Shown here: positions 47,726 through 56,787 of the stretch, piece by piece
Layout of the letters: each line of letters starts with the position of its first letter
Position numbering within the stretch: position 1 is the stretch's first letter
From: Geobacter sp. OR-1
Lineage (GTDB): Bacteria; Desulfobacterota; Desulfuromonadia; Geobacterales; DSM-12255
Assembly: GCF_000813145.1 (NCBI RefSeq)
Contig: NZ_BAZF01000020.1
Location: 1-64,000 of the forward strand
DNA: 64,000 nt
Reading direction: 5' to 3'
Notes under the pieces: generated by a model
The model's database searches: none
Seen by the model: only the letters and a program-made list of their open reading frames with translations
Told to the model about the DNA's origin: nothing
Program-made: the position numbers and the translations under genes

Positions 47726-49642
47726 ATGAAACACCTTATATTAGGCACTGCAGGACATATTGATCACGGCAAGAGCTCTCTGATCAAGGCGCTTACCGGA
47801 ATTGACACCGACCGGCTGCCGGAGGAAAAAGCGCGGGGGATCACTATCGAGCTCGGCTTCGCCCACCTGGAGATCCCGGGTCGTTGTCATTTCGGCATTG
47901 TCGATGTGCCAGGTCACGAGCGGTTCGTTCGCACTATGGTGGCAGGGGTCGGCGGCATCGACATGGTGATGCTCGTCATTGCGGCGGACGAAGGGGTCAT
48001 GCCCCAAACCCGGGAGCATCTGGATATCTGCCAGTTACTGGGGGTCAAAAACGGAATCGTGGCCCTGACCAAAAGTGACCTGGTAGAAAAAGAATGGCTG
48101 GCCCTGGTCAGGGAAGAGGTAAAGGAGTTTCTGTCAGGCAGTTTCCTCGAAAACGCGCCGATAATCCCTGTCTCGGCCCGGACCGGCGCCGGGCTGGAAG
48201 ATCTGGTTGCCGAACTCGGCAGGCTCGCCGTGGTCACCGACCAGAAGAGAGCGGACGGTCCGTTCCGTCTCCCCGTCGACCGGGTCATCACAGTTCCAGG
48301 CTTCGGCACTGTCGTAACCGGGACCATGCTGTCCGGCAAGATAGCGACGAACGACGAGGTAGAGATTCTGCCACGCGGTTTGCACGCCAGGGTACGGGGA
48401 GTTCAGACCCACGGCGCCGGACGCGATCAAGGGAGTGCCGGTGAGCGGCTGGCTCTCAATCTCCAGGGTGTGGGCCACGATGAGGTCAGGCGCGGCGATG
48501 TGGTCGTCCCCCGGGGGGCGTTTCGTACCACCGGGCTTGTCGATGTCCGGCTCGAACTTCTCAAATCGGCCCCGCGCAAGCTGAAACACCGGGCGCGGCT
48601 CCGCTTCCATGCCGCAACCTACGAAATCGCTGCGAGCGTGGTTCTGTTCAACCGCAGCCAACTCGAACCGGGCGAATCCGACTTTGCCCAGCTCCGGCTG
48701 TCGCAGCCGGTAGTGCTGCAAAACGGCGACACATTCGTTCTCCGCAGTTCTTCTCCGGCAATAACGGTTGGTGGGGGGAGGATTCTGGACCCCTTCCCGC
48801 CGCCGAGGCGCCGCAGGACCGGCGAAGCAGTACAGTTGCTGGAAGCGGTCGCGGCGGTGGACGAAGCGGCTACCGTCAGCGGGATGGTAGCAAGCAACGT
48901 ACTGTCCGGTATCTCCTTCTCCGACCTCACCCAAAGGACCGGTTATGCCCCCAAGCGGCTGGAATCGGTCCTGACCCCGCTTCTGGCTTCCGGCGATATT
49001 ATCCAGGTCTGCCGGGAACCGAAAATCTATCTGAGCCGCACCGGATTCTCGTCGCTCTGCCAGGTACTCGCAGAAGAGCTGGCCGCTTTCTTCAGCCAAA
49101 ACCCGTTAAAAGACGCTATGAGCAAAGAAGAATTGAAGTCGCGGTTTCCGGCGCGGAGCGACCAGCGTTTTTTCTCTTACTGTATCAGCGCGCTCGAAAA
49201 AAGCGGAACGCTCGTCATCGACCGGGAACTGGTCAAGCCGTTACAGCGGCAAGACCGGGTTGCAGCCGCCCAACAGGATATGGAGCAACGGATCGAAAGC
49301 AAACTGGCAAGCCATGGGAGCGAACCACCTTCGATAAAGGAACTGGCAGTTTTCTTCGACCTGCCGGAAAAATCCGCACTGGAACTCCTGAACCGGCTGG
49401 CCCGTAGCGGCAGGGCAGTGAAGGTCAAGAGCGACCTGTTCTATCCCCCTGCGCCACTGGCCGCCATCAGGGACAAAGTCGTCGCGCTTCTTGAGCAGCA
49501 ATCTGAGATGTCGCCTGCCGATTTCAGGGAGGTTACTGGGCTCTCGCGCAAATACATGATCCCGCTGCTTGAATACTTTGACGAGCAGAAACTTACCATC
49601 CGGTCCGGCGACAAGCGACGGCTGCGCAGGAGCAGCATTTGA
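47726..49642 (+). CDS. selB: Selenocysteine-specific elongation factor
   Basis: 638 residues, typical of bacterial SelB. GTPase motifs: GHIDHGKSS (10-18), [18 protein letters not shown] and [13 protein letters not shown]. Translation-factor barrels follow, and the C-terminal third holds winged-helix domains that read the SECIS hairpin (for example [20 protein letters not shown]). It brings Sec-tRNA to UGA codons. Here it is separated from selA, yedF and selC by about 14 kb of signalling genes. No in-frame UGA selenoprotein gene was identified in this window. Confidence 0.95.
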   Translation: MKHLILGTAGHIDHGKSSLIKALTGIDTDRLPEEKARGITIELGFAHLEIPGRCHFGIVDVPGHERFVRTMVAGVGGIDMVMLVIAADEGVMPQTREHLDICQLLGVKNGIVALTKSDLVEKEWLALVREEVKEFLSGSFLENAPIIPVSARTGAGLEDLVAELGRLAVVTDQKRADGPFRLPVDRVITVPGFGTVVTGTMLSGKIATNDEVEILPRGLHARVRGVQTHGAGRDQGSAGERLALNLQGVGHDEVRRGDVVVPRGAFRTTGLVDVRLELLKSAPRKLKHRARLRFHAATYEIAASVVLFNRSQLEPGESDFAQLRLSQPVVLQNGDTFVLRSSSPAITVGGGRILDPFPPPRRRRTGEAVQLLEAVAAVDEAATVSGMVASNVLSGISFSDLTQRTGYAPKRLESVLTPLLASGDIIQVCREPKIYLSRTGFSSLCQVLAEELAAFFSQNPLKDAMSKEELKSRFPARSDQRFFSYCISALEKSGTLVIDRELVKPLQRQDRVAAAQQDMEQRIESKLASHGSEPPSIKELAVFFDLPEKSALELLNRLARSGRAVKVKSDLFYPPAPLAAIRDKVVALLEQQSEMSPADFREVTGLSRKYMIPLLEYFDEQKLTIRSGDKRRLRRSSI

Positions 49643-49795
49643 GCCGCATCGGCACTGTCAATCCCCCGGGGAGTTGCATAATCCCTGATCTCGTTTAGAC
49701 TTCTCATGAGCTAAACTACGAGCCTTTCCGGCCATTGCGGGAAGCCGGCAGAATTTGCTCACTGCTAAATATCATCCTCATCGGGAGATCTATCT

Positions 49796-51037
49796 ATGTA
49801 CGCACTTGACAATGTGGGGAGAAACACCATCGCCATGGTGCTCGCCGGAGGCAAAGGGGAACGTCTCAGTCCCCTCACGCTGAGACGGGCAAAACCTAGC
49901 GTCGCCTTTGGCGGCAAATACAAGATCATCGATTTCGTGCTCTCCAACCTTTTCAACTCCGGGATCAAGAAGGTCTACATCCTGACTCAGTACCGCGCCT
50001 TCTCCCTCAACAAGCATATCCGCGAATCATGGGGGAAATGGACCGGCCTCGGAGAATTCTTCGTTGCCATCTCTCCCGAGACCAAAAGCGAACGGGAGGA
50101 GTGGTTCAAAGGGACTGCCGACGCCATCCTGCAGTACCTCCGGTTCGTGGAGACTTCGGATGCGGATTTCGTGGCGATCTTCGGCGGCGATCATATCTAC
50201 AAGATGGATGTCACCCAGATGATCAACTATCACCGGATGAACCGGGCCGACATCACCATTGCCGCGCTGGAAGTGCCGAAGGAAGAGGCAAACCGGTTCG
50301 GGGTCTTCTCGGTGGACGACGACTACAGGGTGATCGGGTTCACGGAAAAACCGCAAGATCCAGAGACAATACCGGGCAGGGAAACCTGCTTCGCCTCCAT
50401 GGGCAACTATATCTTTTCGACCAAGAAGCTGATCGAGGTGCTGCAGGAGGGAAAGAAGCACTACGAGGACCTGGACTTCGGCAAGCATGTGATCCCGATG
50501 ATGCTGGAAAACGGCGACCGGATATTCGCCTACAACTTCAACGACAACGTAATACCGGGGATGAAGGCCGAGGAACGGGGGTACTGGAAAGACGTGGGGA
50601 CCATCGACTCTTACTACGAGGCCAACATGGACCTGATCCACGTGTCGCCGCAGCTGAACCTCTACAACTACAAATGGCCGATCCTGACCAACCAGGGGAA
50701 CCTGCCGCCGGCCAAGACCGTTTTCGACGACAACGACCGCCGAGGGGTGAACATCGACTCCTATGTCTGCGCCGGCTGCATCACCAGCGGCAGCACCGTG
50801 CGCAAGTCGATTCTCGGGCCGCTTTGCAAGGTCAACAGCTACAGCCTGGTCGAAGATTCCATACTGTTCGAGAATGTCACGGTCGGCCGCCACACCAAGA
50901 TCAAAAAGGCGATAATCGACAAGAACGTCGTGATTCCGGATAATTCTACCATCGGCTATGACCTTGAAGCAGACCGCGCCATGGGTTACACGATCACCGA
51001 ATCCGGGATCGTGGTGGTGCCGAGAAAAGAAAAATAG
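49796..51037 (+). CDS. glgC: Glucose-1-phosphate adenylyltransferase (ADP-glucose pyrophosphorylase)
   Basis: 413 residues. It makes ADP-glucose, the donor for glycogen. Nucleotide-binding loop VLAGGKGERLSPLTLRRAKP, then FGGKYKIIDFVLSN, WFKGTADAILQYL, IFGGDHIYKMD and GFTEKPQDPETIPG; a left-handed beta-helix follows (SILGPLCKVNSYSLVEDSIL). The length and the order of blocks are normal. Stands alone between selB and the convergent pyrophosphatase gene. Confidence 0.95.
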   Translation: MYALDNVGRNTIAMVLAGGKGERLSPLTLRRAKPSVAFGGKYKIIDFVLSNLFNSGIKKVYILTQYRAFSLNKHIRESWGKWTGLGEFFVAISPETKSEREEWFKGTADAILQYLRFVETSDADFVAIFGGDHIYKMDVTQMINYHRMNRADITIAALEVPKEEANRFGVFSVDDDYRVIGFTEKPQDPETIPGRETCFASMGNYIFSTKKLIEVLQEGKKHYEDLDFGKHVIPMMLENGDRIFAYNFNDNVIPGMKAEERGYWKDVGTIDSYYEANMDLIHVSPQLNLYNYKWPILTNQGNLPPAKTVFDDNDRRGVNIDSYVCAGCITSGSTVRKSILGPLCKVNSYSLVEDSILFENVTVGRHTKIKKAIIDKNVVIPDNSTIGYDLEADRAMGYTITESGIVVVPRKEK

Positions 51038-51046
51038 CGGTACCGG

Positions 51047-52695
51047 TTACAACCGTTCCAGGATCTTCAGCAGATGCGGCACCATCTGCTTCTTTCGGGA
51101 CATGACCCCCTTCAGCTCATACAGATGCGGTTCCAGCTGAGGATACCGCATTTCATGGGCAATCCGCGTGTGGCCTTCCACCAGGAACAGGGTCGTTTCC
51201 GAAACAATGTCGGTGACCATCAAACCGGCGATAAAGAGGTTGTCCCGCTGCTTAATCGCTGCTAGACATGCCAGCAGCTCCTCCTTCATCACCGCGAACT
51301 CGTCAAATCCGACTACCTCAACCTGGCCGACACCGATTCTCTTGTCGCTGTGGGTAAAATGCTTGAAATCGGCCGCGACCACCTTTTGCGGTGTCCCGTA
51401 ATGCTTGAGGGAACTGCAGGCGGCAAATATCTCTCTCCCGAAATCTGCGGCATTCATACCACTGATGGTTGCCAGCCATTCTGCCGTGGAGCGGTCGGTC
51501 CCGGTCGTGGTCGGTGACTTGAGAATTACCGTGTCCGAGAGTATCCCGCTGAGCAGCAGCGCGGCAATTCGCTGTTCCGGCTCAATGCCCGACTCGCGGT
51601 AACGTGCGGCAATCAGGGTGCAGGTGCTGCCGACCGGTGCGGTAATGAACGCAATGGGAGTAAGCGAGGGGTTGTTCCCCAGCTTGTGGTGGTCGATGAC
51701 CTCGTAAATTTCCACCGATTCGGCGCCCGGGACTGCCTGACCGGTTTCGTTATGGTCCACCAGGATCAGACCGTAAGGGATGGCAGCCAACAGCGACGAC
51801 TTTGTCGCCACTCCGGCCAGGGTTCCGTCATCCTCGGTCACGAACAGGGCCGCTTCTCCGGACTTCAACAGCTTCTGTCGCAGATGTGACAACGGCTCGC
51901 CGATGCCGATAGTAGTAAAAGATTGATCTGCAACCTGGGATACGGGTGTCGAAAGCCTGGCCAACCAGGCCGCAGTAGCCGTATCGTGCGGGGTCAGCAT
52001 GACCCTGACACCGTTTGCCACTGCCATGGCGAGGATATCCTCGTCAGGGGCATGGCCGCCGGTCACCACCAGGAGCCCTACTCCTCTCTCTATGGCAGCC
52101 TGCTGGATAGTCCGCCGGTTGCCGGTCATGATCATAAGGCTGGCCGGTTCATACTCGGCTATCCGGCCGGAAAACGACTCCTCCCGCATGGCACCGATGA
52201 ACAGGTTGAAGGTCTCGATACCCTCGTCAGCAGGGGAAAGGGGCACTCCGGACGACAGGGTCCGTGCCAGGGCGGCGAGGCTCGTTCTGATCTCGCGCTG
52301 GCGTTCGGCACAGGGGAGCAGATAGGTCTCGGAAAGACGCAGCAGGGACAGGGACCCGGACGGTTTCCCCTGGTTGTCCAGTACCGGCATAATGCGAACA
52401 CCGCTGGCATGAAAACTCTCCAGCGCCTCGTACGCCGTAGAATCTTTGGTGAGCGTCACCGGCTGCCTGTTGACCACATCGCCCACTTTCGGGGTGAACA
52501 TCGGCCAGGAAGAGCGGCTCGGCAATGCCGAGCCGTTCCAGGATGTAGCGAGTCTGGGGATTCGGTTCCCCGGCCATGGCGGCAATGACATGCGAGGCGC
52601 CGAGCCTCGTTTTTCAGCTCGGCGTACGCAATGGCAGAGGCAACGGAATCGGTGTCCGGATTGCGGTGGCCGATGACATAAATGGTCTTTTCCAA
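51047..52695 (-). pseudogene. Putative Mn-dependent inorganic pyrophosphatase (DHH-CBS-DRTGG-DHHA2), two frameshifts
   Basis: The N-terminus (TTG start 52695, with a G-rich site upstream) reads KTIYVIGHRNPDTDSVASAI, the Mn-binding DHH opening. The next part (LGASHVIAAMAGEPNPQTRY) is in a second frame and the remainder from KVGDVVNRQPVTL is in a third. One shift lies at about 52601-52615, the other at the CCCC (minus) at 52491-52494, where one C is extra. The rest (CBS, DRTGG-like, EVIDHHKLGN, PVGSTCTLIA and DHHA2) is intact. Repaired length is about 548, normal for this regulated family-II type. It splits pyrophosphate; the CBS domains usually bind adenine nucleotides. Confidence 0.82.
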
Positions 52696-52766
52696 TCGAG
52701 ATCCCCCGTCAGGTGCTGTAATCGCCAAGCTACGCTCAACAGCATCATGTGTAAATTGCAGAGTCT

Positions 52767-54074
52767 CTAAATCTTATCGCCCTTCAGGTCATCCGCAAAT
52801 AACTTTGTTGCCCCACGCGAGGCGCAGAAATCGCCGCACATGGTGCAGGTAGCCTCGTCTTCCGGAATCCGGCTGGCGCGTACCGATCTGGCATCTTCAG
52901 GATAAAGGGCCAGTTCGAACTGCTTCTCCCAATCCAGATTCCGGCGCGCCTTGGACATTTCCAGGTCCCGCATCCGCCCCTTTTCCGGGTATTTGTTCAT
53001 ATCGCCAATGTAGGTGGCGATTTTTGCGGCCTTCACCCCCTGTCGGACATCGTCTTCATTGGGGAGGGCAAGGTGTTCGGCCGGTGTGATGTAGCAGATC
53101 AGGTCGGCACCGAAACGGCTTGACTGGGCCGCGCCAATGGCGGCGGTGATATGGTCGAAACCAGGCGCCACATCTGTTGAGATCGGCCCCAGCATGTAAT
53201 ACGGCGCTCCGCCGCTCATCCGTTTCTGCAGCTGGATGTTACCCTCCACCTCGTCCAGCGGCACATGCCCCGGCCCTTCGACGAGCATCTGACACCCCAT
53301 CTCCCGGCCTTCCTCCGCGAGCTCGCAGTTGATGAGCAGTTCCTGGATCTGCGCCCGGTCGCTGGAGTCGTGGATCGCCCCGGCCCGGAGGCCGTTGCCT
53401 AAGGAGAGCACAGTGTCGTATTTTTTCAAGATCCCTACCACCCGGTCGAATTTCTCATAGAGCGGGTTTTCGCGGCCATTGGCCAGCATCCAGGCAACCA
53501 TGGAAACCCCGCCTTTGGAAACCAGGCCGCCGTAACGGTACCCCTGTTTACGCAGCCGCTCGATGGTGTAGAGGTTTATGCCGCAATGCACCGCCATGAA
53601 CGCCATGCCGTCAGCGCACTGCTTTTCGATCAGGTCGAACAGCATCTCCTCGTCCAGCCTGTTGGGATCGCCGTATTTCCGTGCTGCCTCGCAAAATGCC
53701 TGATACAGCGGCACATTACCCACCGGCAGATCAACGGCAGCGATCACCTCCCGCCGTACTCGGTCCAGGTCTCCCCCTACGGACAGCTCCATCAGCGTAT
53801 CGGCGCCGGACTCCGCGGCAGCCAACGCCTTTTTCACCTCCGCCTCATAGTCGATGATGTCAGACGAAGTCCCGATGGAAGCATTCACCTTGGTTCTAAG
53901 CCCCTTACCGATCCCGACCGGCTTCGGTTTGCGGATGTGGTTCCAGGGTATGACGATCTTTCCTTCGGCAACCATCTGCCGGACGTACTCGGAAGAAAGC
54001 TGTTCCTCAAATGCTACGGTTTCAATCTGTGGTGTGACAATCCCCTTGCGCGCTGCCTCAATCTGGGTAAGCAT
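52767..54074 (-). CDS. bzaF: ThiC-family radical SAM enzyme, probably 5-hydroxybenzimidazole synthase BzaF
   Basis: 435 residues of the ThiC superfamily: VNASIGTSSDIIDYEAEV, ALAAAESGADTLMELSVGGDL, VEGPGHVPLDEVEGN and YYMLGPISTDVAPGFDHI are conserved. Fe-S cluster motif near the C-terminus: CTMCGDFC. ThiC makes the thiamine pyrimidine, while the paralogue BzaF, first described in Desulfuromonas/Geobacter relatives, makes the lower ligand of anaerobic B12 from the same precursor (AIR). The cobalamin riboswitch directly upstream (54209-54374), instead of a TPP switch, argues for BzaF. Sequence alone does not fully exclude ThiC. Confidence 0.8.
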   Translation of the reverse strand: MLTQIEAARKGIVTPQIETVAFEEQLSSEYVRQMVAEGKIVIPWNHIRKPKPVGIGKGLRTKVNASIGTSSDIIDYEAEVKKALAAAESGADTLMELSVGGDLDRVRREVIAAVDLPVGNVPLYQAFCEAARKYGDPNRLDEEMLFDLIEKQCADGMAFMAVHCGINLYTIERLRKQGYRYGGLVSKGGVSMVAWMLANGRENPLYEKFDRVVGILKKYDTVLSLGNGLRAGAIHDSSDRAQIQELLINCELAEEGREMGCQMLVEGPGHVPLDEVEGNIQLQKRMSGGAPYYMLGPISTDVAPGFDHITAAIGAAQSSRFGADLICYITPAEHLALPNEDDVRQGVKAAKIATYIGDMNKYPEKGRMRDLEMSKARRNLDWEKQFELALYPEDARSVRASRIPEDEATCTMCGDFCASRGATKLFADDLKGDKI

Positions 54075-54121
54075 CCGAATCTCCTGACCTCATGGATTCA
54101 ACCGGGTGCCGGAAACAACAA

Positions 54122-54146
54122 CGCCCCTGCCGTTTAGACAGGGGCG
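54122..54146 (-). terminator. Riboswitch expression-platform hairpin
   Basis: CGCCCCTG / CAGGGGCG, a perfect 8-bp stem with a 9-base loop; in the minus direction it is followed by TTGTTGTTT. It lies between the cobalamin aptamer and the start codon, where a B12-controlled terminator or antiterminator is expected. Confidence 0.65.
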
Positions 54147-54208
54147 CGAATGCCGCAGATGGAAATACCGGGCTTCGGCCCCTCTTTCCACGGAAGGTCC
54201 ATTGAAGC

Positions 54209-54374
54209 ATCGGTTTGGCAGGTCTCCTGGCTCCAGGGTCATCTTACTCGCCGCGCCTTCCCAGATTAACCCAGTGGCATAAAGCGGCTTTCATCGCCTG
54301 TTACAGTTGCGGGACAGCGAGGGATTCCCACCCTCTTCCCTATTATCCGCGCCTTGATGAGGCACGGCACCAAT
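54209..54374 (-). promoter_or_regulatory. Cobalamin (adenosylcobalamin) riboswitch
   Basis: Reading the minus strand, the conserved blocks appear in order: AATAGGGAAGAGGGTGGGAA followed by TCCC, then TGTCCCGCAACTGTAA, then GCCACTGG, GGGAAGG, and the B12-box end AGCCAGGAGACCTGCC (54217-54232). The closing helix ATTGGT/ACCGAT (54369-54374 with 54209-54214) is present. Cobalamin binding should shut off the downstream ThiC-family gene. Confidence 0.92.
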
Positions 54375-54550
54375 CCGTCTGGCAAGCAGTTGTGGCATGA
54401 GTTTTATCAGCCATAGCGGTAAATGTCCAGAGATTTGATCTTGTGATACAGGCGTATTTAAAGCATAAATTCTGTCCCGTTGACTTGATAGAACCCTAAA
54501 GTCTTTTATAATTTTCTCAAAATATGCGGGGTATTCTGCGAGGTCAAAGG

Positions 54551-55147
54551 ATGGGCATTACCTTATCGTATCAAGAATATCAAAACCTGGTAGAACAGGC
54601 TCCAATACTCATCTGGAGGGCCAATAGGGAAGCTCTCTGTGACTATTTCAATGAATGTTGGCTCTCTTTCAGGGGTCGCACTCTGGAGCAGGAGTACGGT
54701 AATGGTTGGGCTGAGGGTGTCCACCCTGACGACTTTGCTCGTTGCTTGAAAATATATCTTGATAATTTCAATGCCAGGAAAATTTTTGAGATGGAATACC
54801 GGCTCATGAGGCATGATGGTGTCTATCGGTGGATATTTGACAGAGGAGTTCCTTTTACCAATGAACACGGTGAATTTGCCGGATACATCGGCAGTTGTGT
54901 GGATGTTACGGAACGAGTTGAGGCGCAGGAGGCATTGAAGCAGAGATTAGAGCAGGAAATAAAGATTTTAAAAGGTATTATACCGATTTGTAGTTGTTGC
55001 AAAAGAATCCGCAATGATGAACAGATTTGGCAACAAATTGAAGCATACATCTCAGAGCATTCTGATGCCCTCTTCAGTCATGGCTTGTGCCCCACCTGCT
55101 TTGAAATAGAAATGAAAAGCATCGAGAAGATGAAGCCTAATCAGTAA
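54551..55147 (+). CDS. PAS-domain protein with C-terminal Cys-rich (zinc-ribbon-like) segment
   Basis: 198 residues from ATG 54551 (GAGGT 6 bases upstream). PAS domain about 5-125 (LVEQAPILIWRANREALCDY; WIFDRGVPF ... CVDVTERVE). After a short coiled coil come PICSCCKRIRND and HGLCPTCFE; the CxCC and CxxC pairs could bind zinc. This PAS plus Cys-tail design recurs in Geobacter-type genomes, often without any known output domain. It is followed by AT-rich accessory DNA. Function unknown; possibly a redox or ligand sensor that works through a partner. Confidence 0.8.
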   Translation: MGITLSYQEYQNLVEQAPILIWRANREALCDYFNECWLSFRGRTLEQEYGNGWAEGVHPDDFARCLKIYLDNFNARKIFEMEYRLMRHDGVYRWIFDRGVPFTNEHGEFAGYIGSCVDVTERVEAQEALKQRLEQEIKILKGIIPICSCCKRIRNDEQIWQQIEAYISEHSDALFSHGLCPTCFEIEMKSIEKMKPNQ

Positions 55148-55269
55148 CTTACTTTCAAACTGTCTACTTGACAGGGAAGCTTACGTAATCAAACAAATTC
55201 TGAATTTGGGCATCTTTGCTATACTGAACTTGGTAACAAGGCATATCCAGATTCAGGGTGGGGTCTTCA

Positions 55270-55297
55270 AACCACATCTCTTTTAGCTTCTAGAGCG
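55270..55297 (-). repeat. Degenerate third copy of the UPF0016 3'-end repeat
   Basis: AACCACATCTCTTTTAGCTT-CTAGAGCG matches the copies at 56537 and 59319 with about five mismatches and one missing base. It is followed by a similar run of segments as the 56537 copy. Confidence 0.5.
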
Positions 55298-55379
55298 GAG
55301 GGAAATATTCCACCGTTACGACTTATGCAAACTACAAAAAGTGCCTCCATTTTCGTAAGCTCTTTGTATTTGCACTAAT

Positions 55380-55396
55380 TGTCGGAAAAGTTTACA
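55380..55396 (+). promoter_or_regulatory. TGTCGGA...TTTACA motif, copy 1
   Basis: TGTCGGAAAAGTTTACA. Same motif as upstream of both PEP-CTERM genes, but no sigma-54 promoter is seen at the expected distance. Perhaps the relic of a lost gene. Confidence 0.55.
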
Positions 55397-55499
55397 TTTT
55401 GGCGTTTGAGACAAATATCCCGGCAAATCTGAATATATGGTATGGAACGTAAATTTCATAGGCAGTTTGCAAATTTATATTTAAATATTACCAAAACTC

Positions 55500-55516
55500 T
55501 GTCGGAGAAATTTACA
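55500..55516 (+). promoter_or_regulatory. TGTCGGA...TTTACA motif, copy 2
   Basis: TGTCGGAGAAATTTACA, 120 bp from copy 1. It could serve the gene at 55912, but that gene lies 400 bp away and no -24/-12 element was found. Confidence 0.55.
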
Positions 55517-55911
55517 TAATTGCGGATTTAATTGAGATCGAATCAAAAGGCATTAAGAGTGCTATTGCACTAAATCTGTTTTTAAATAATGTATAACTTC
55601 AACACGGTAACCCCTCAAAATGTAAGCATATACTGTTATTCCCCGATCCTCTTCTCCGACCGATAGTGCATTTCCTTAATGAAATATTCGCATAATCACC
55701 CCGTCATATATTTGTCGAGCTTCTTGACACTTCTCATTGACATTCTGACCGCCTATTTTCACCATTGAAAAAATGCAACAAATATGCGCTGTTACCGCAA
55801 AGACCTCATTTGGTATTATATTTGAATTTAAGTTAAAAATAATTATTCCACTTATTACTAAACAACTAATCAAGAGAAGACCATCACTATGTGTTAAAGA
55901 AAGGAACAGCC

Positions 55912-56403
55912 ATGTGCGCAATGAACGTAAAACAGAACAAAGAAGAGTTATACACAGAAATGAATGATGACTATCGCATTTTAAAGACTTTGAACCACCT
56001 TGTAGGGAAGACAATCAAAATAAAAAGTATTAAGCAATTGCAGTACAAAGTGTTTCCAGAGCGGAATTTTATAGTTCTTTCACACGCCGAGTTACAGATT
56101 AATAAACTTCTGCATTCTCAAAAGCTGAAATCTGAACATAGTTTGTCTACTAATACATTACAGTCATTTTTGAAGAGAAACGGCGCTCAGGCAGTAGATC
56201 CGGCTGGTAAGCCTATATCTCAACGGCCTTTACGTTCCGACTTACGCTCCGACTTACAATCCGAAGTTAAAATGGTTATTTACCCATGGTACGCACCCAA
56301 GACCGAGTTTGTCTGGCAGCAGAATTCAAGAGGCTTTTGGAAAAAGATGCGATCCGCCGAACTCACTACAGAGGAGCTAATGTACTGCTCTCCTGCGGCA
56401 TGA
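55912..56403 (+). CDS. Hypothetical protein
   Basis: 163 residues from ATG 55912 (AAAGGA upstream; the frame opens earlier at GTG 55891). Lys/Arg/Ser rich, no signal peptide, no membrane helix, low GC. A Ser-Asp-Leu-Arg repeat (LRSDLRSDLQSE) lies near residue 115. A good terminator follows at 56465. I do not recognise a family; it could be a phage- or island-derived gene. Real but unnamed. Confidence 0.55.
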   Translation: MCAMNVKQNKEELYTEMNDDYRILKTLNHLVGKTIKIKSIKQLQYKVFPERNFIVLSHAELQINKLLHSQKLKSEHSLSTNTLQSFLKRNGAQAVDPAGKPISQRPLRSDLRSDLQSEVKMVIYPWYAPKTEFVWQQNSRGFWKKMRSAELTTEELMYCSPAA

Positions 56404-56464
56404 ACTTGCTTAGCGGTATCAAGAAAGAATGAAGCCGAAAGAAATTTAGACTCAACTGCTCTTC

Positions 56465-56498
56465 GCCCCTATGTCAACTCCCGGCATAGGGGCTTTCT
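56465..56498 (+). terminator. Intrinsic terminator after the hypothetical gene
   Basis: GCCCCTATG / CATAGGGGC, perfect 9-bp stem, then TTTCT. Confidence 0.8.
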
Positions 56499-56536
56499 GA
56501 TATCCGCCAGCTGTCGTTATCTTCTACTACTGTGTT

Positions 56537-56566
56537 AACCTACATCCCCTTGAGCTTCCAGAGCGC
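56537..56566 (-). repeat. Copy of the 3' end of the UPF0016 gene (direct repeat)
   Basis: AACCTACATCCCCTTGAGCT-TCCAGAGCGC matches 28 of 30 bases at 59319-59348, where the same sequence encodes the last residues (ALWKLKGM-stop) of the UPF0016 gene. No gene body precedes it here. Same orientation as the original, 2.8 kb apart; the two copies bracket the PEP-CTERM/IS3 segment. Confidence 0.8.
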
Positions 56567-56630
56567 TATATGATAGCATTCGGTGACTAATGGGCCTCCA
56601 TTTCGGAAGCCATTTCACATTTCTATTGAG

Positions 56631-56647
56631 CGTCGAAAAACTTTACA
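56631..56647 (+). promoter_or_regulatory. Upstream motif of the first PEP-CTERM gene
   Basis: CGTCGAAAAACTTTACA, a variant of TGTCGGAGAACTTTACA, 61 bp before the -24 element at 56708. The minus-strand PEP-CTERM gene has the motif 64 bp before its -24 element. Confidence 0.65.
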
Positions 56648-56705
56648 TGCTTGATATTCAGTGTAGGCTAAAATTAAATTATCCAGCATTATCAACCCGT
56701 TAACT

Positions 56706-56724
56706 TTTGGCGCCTCCATTGCAT
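56706..56724 (+). promoter_or_regulatory. Sigma-54 promoter of the first PEP-CTERM gene
   Basis: TGGCGC-CTCCA-TTGCAT with GG and GC spaced by 10 bases. The second PEP-CTERM gene has TGGCGC-CTGAA-TTGCAT. Transcription should start near 56735, about 50 bases before the ATG. Confidence 0.75.
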
Positions 56725-56787
56725 GCAATAAAGAATCTTATATTAATTGTCAGTGATCGAATTGCAAAATAGTTGGAGGTATTTTAA

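Larger units (their letters stand above)
55148..55911. other. AT-rich intergenic region with repeat and motif copies
   Basis: No convincing gene on either strand. It contains a degenerate copy of the UPF0016 3'-end repeat (55270-55297), a GCCTCCATTTTCG segment (55343-55355) and two copies of the TGTCGGA...TTTACA motif. The layout resembles the segment at 56537-56650. Confidence 0.55.

Noticed and set aside
33377-49642. In-frame UGA selenoprotein genes near the Sec machinery
   Set aside because: I looked for conserved genes cut by a TGA with coding continuing in frame. The broken genes are all explained by frame changes rather than UGA read-through.
52767-54420. TPP riboswitch upstream of the ThiC-family gene
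   Set aside because: The conserved THI-box pieces (CTGAGA, ACCTGATCTGG) are absent. The region matches a cobalamin aptamer instead.
55676-56014. Minus-strand 112-codon frame in the accessory region
   Set aside because: Overlaps the start of the gene at 55912, has no ribosome-binding site, and its hydrophobic stretch is explained by AT-rich DNA.
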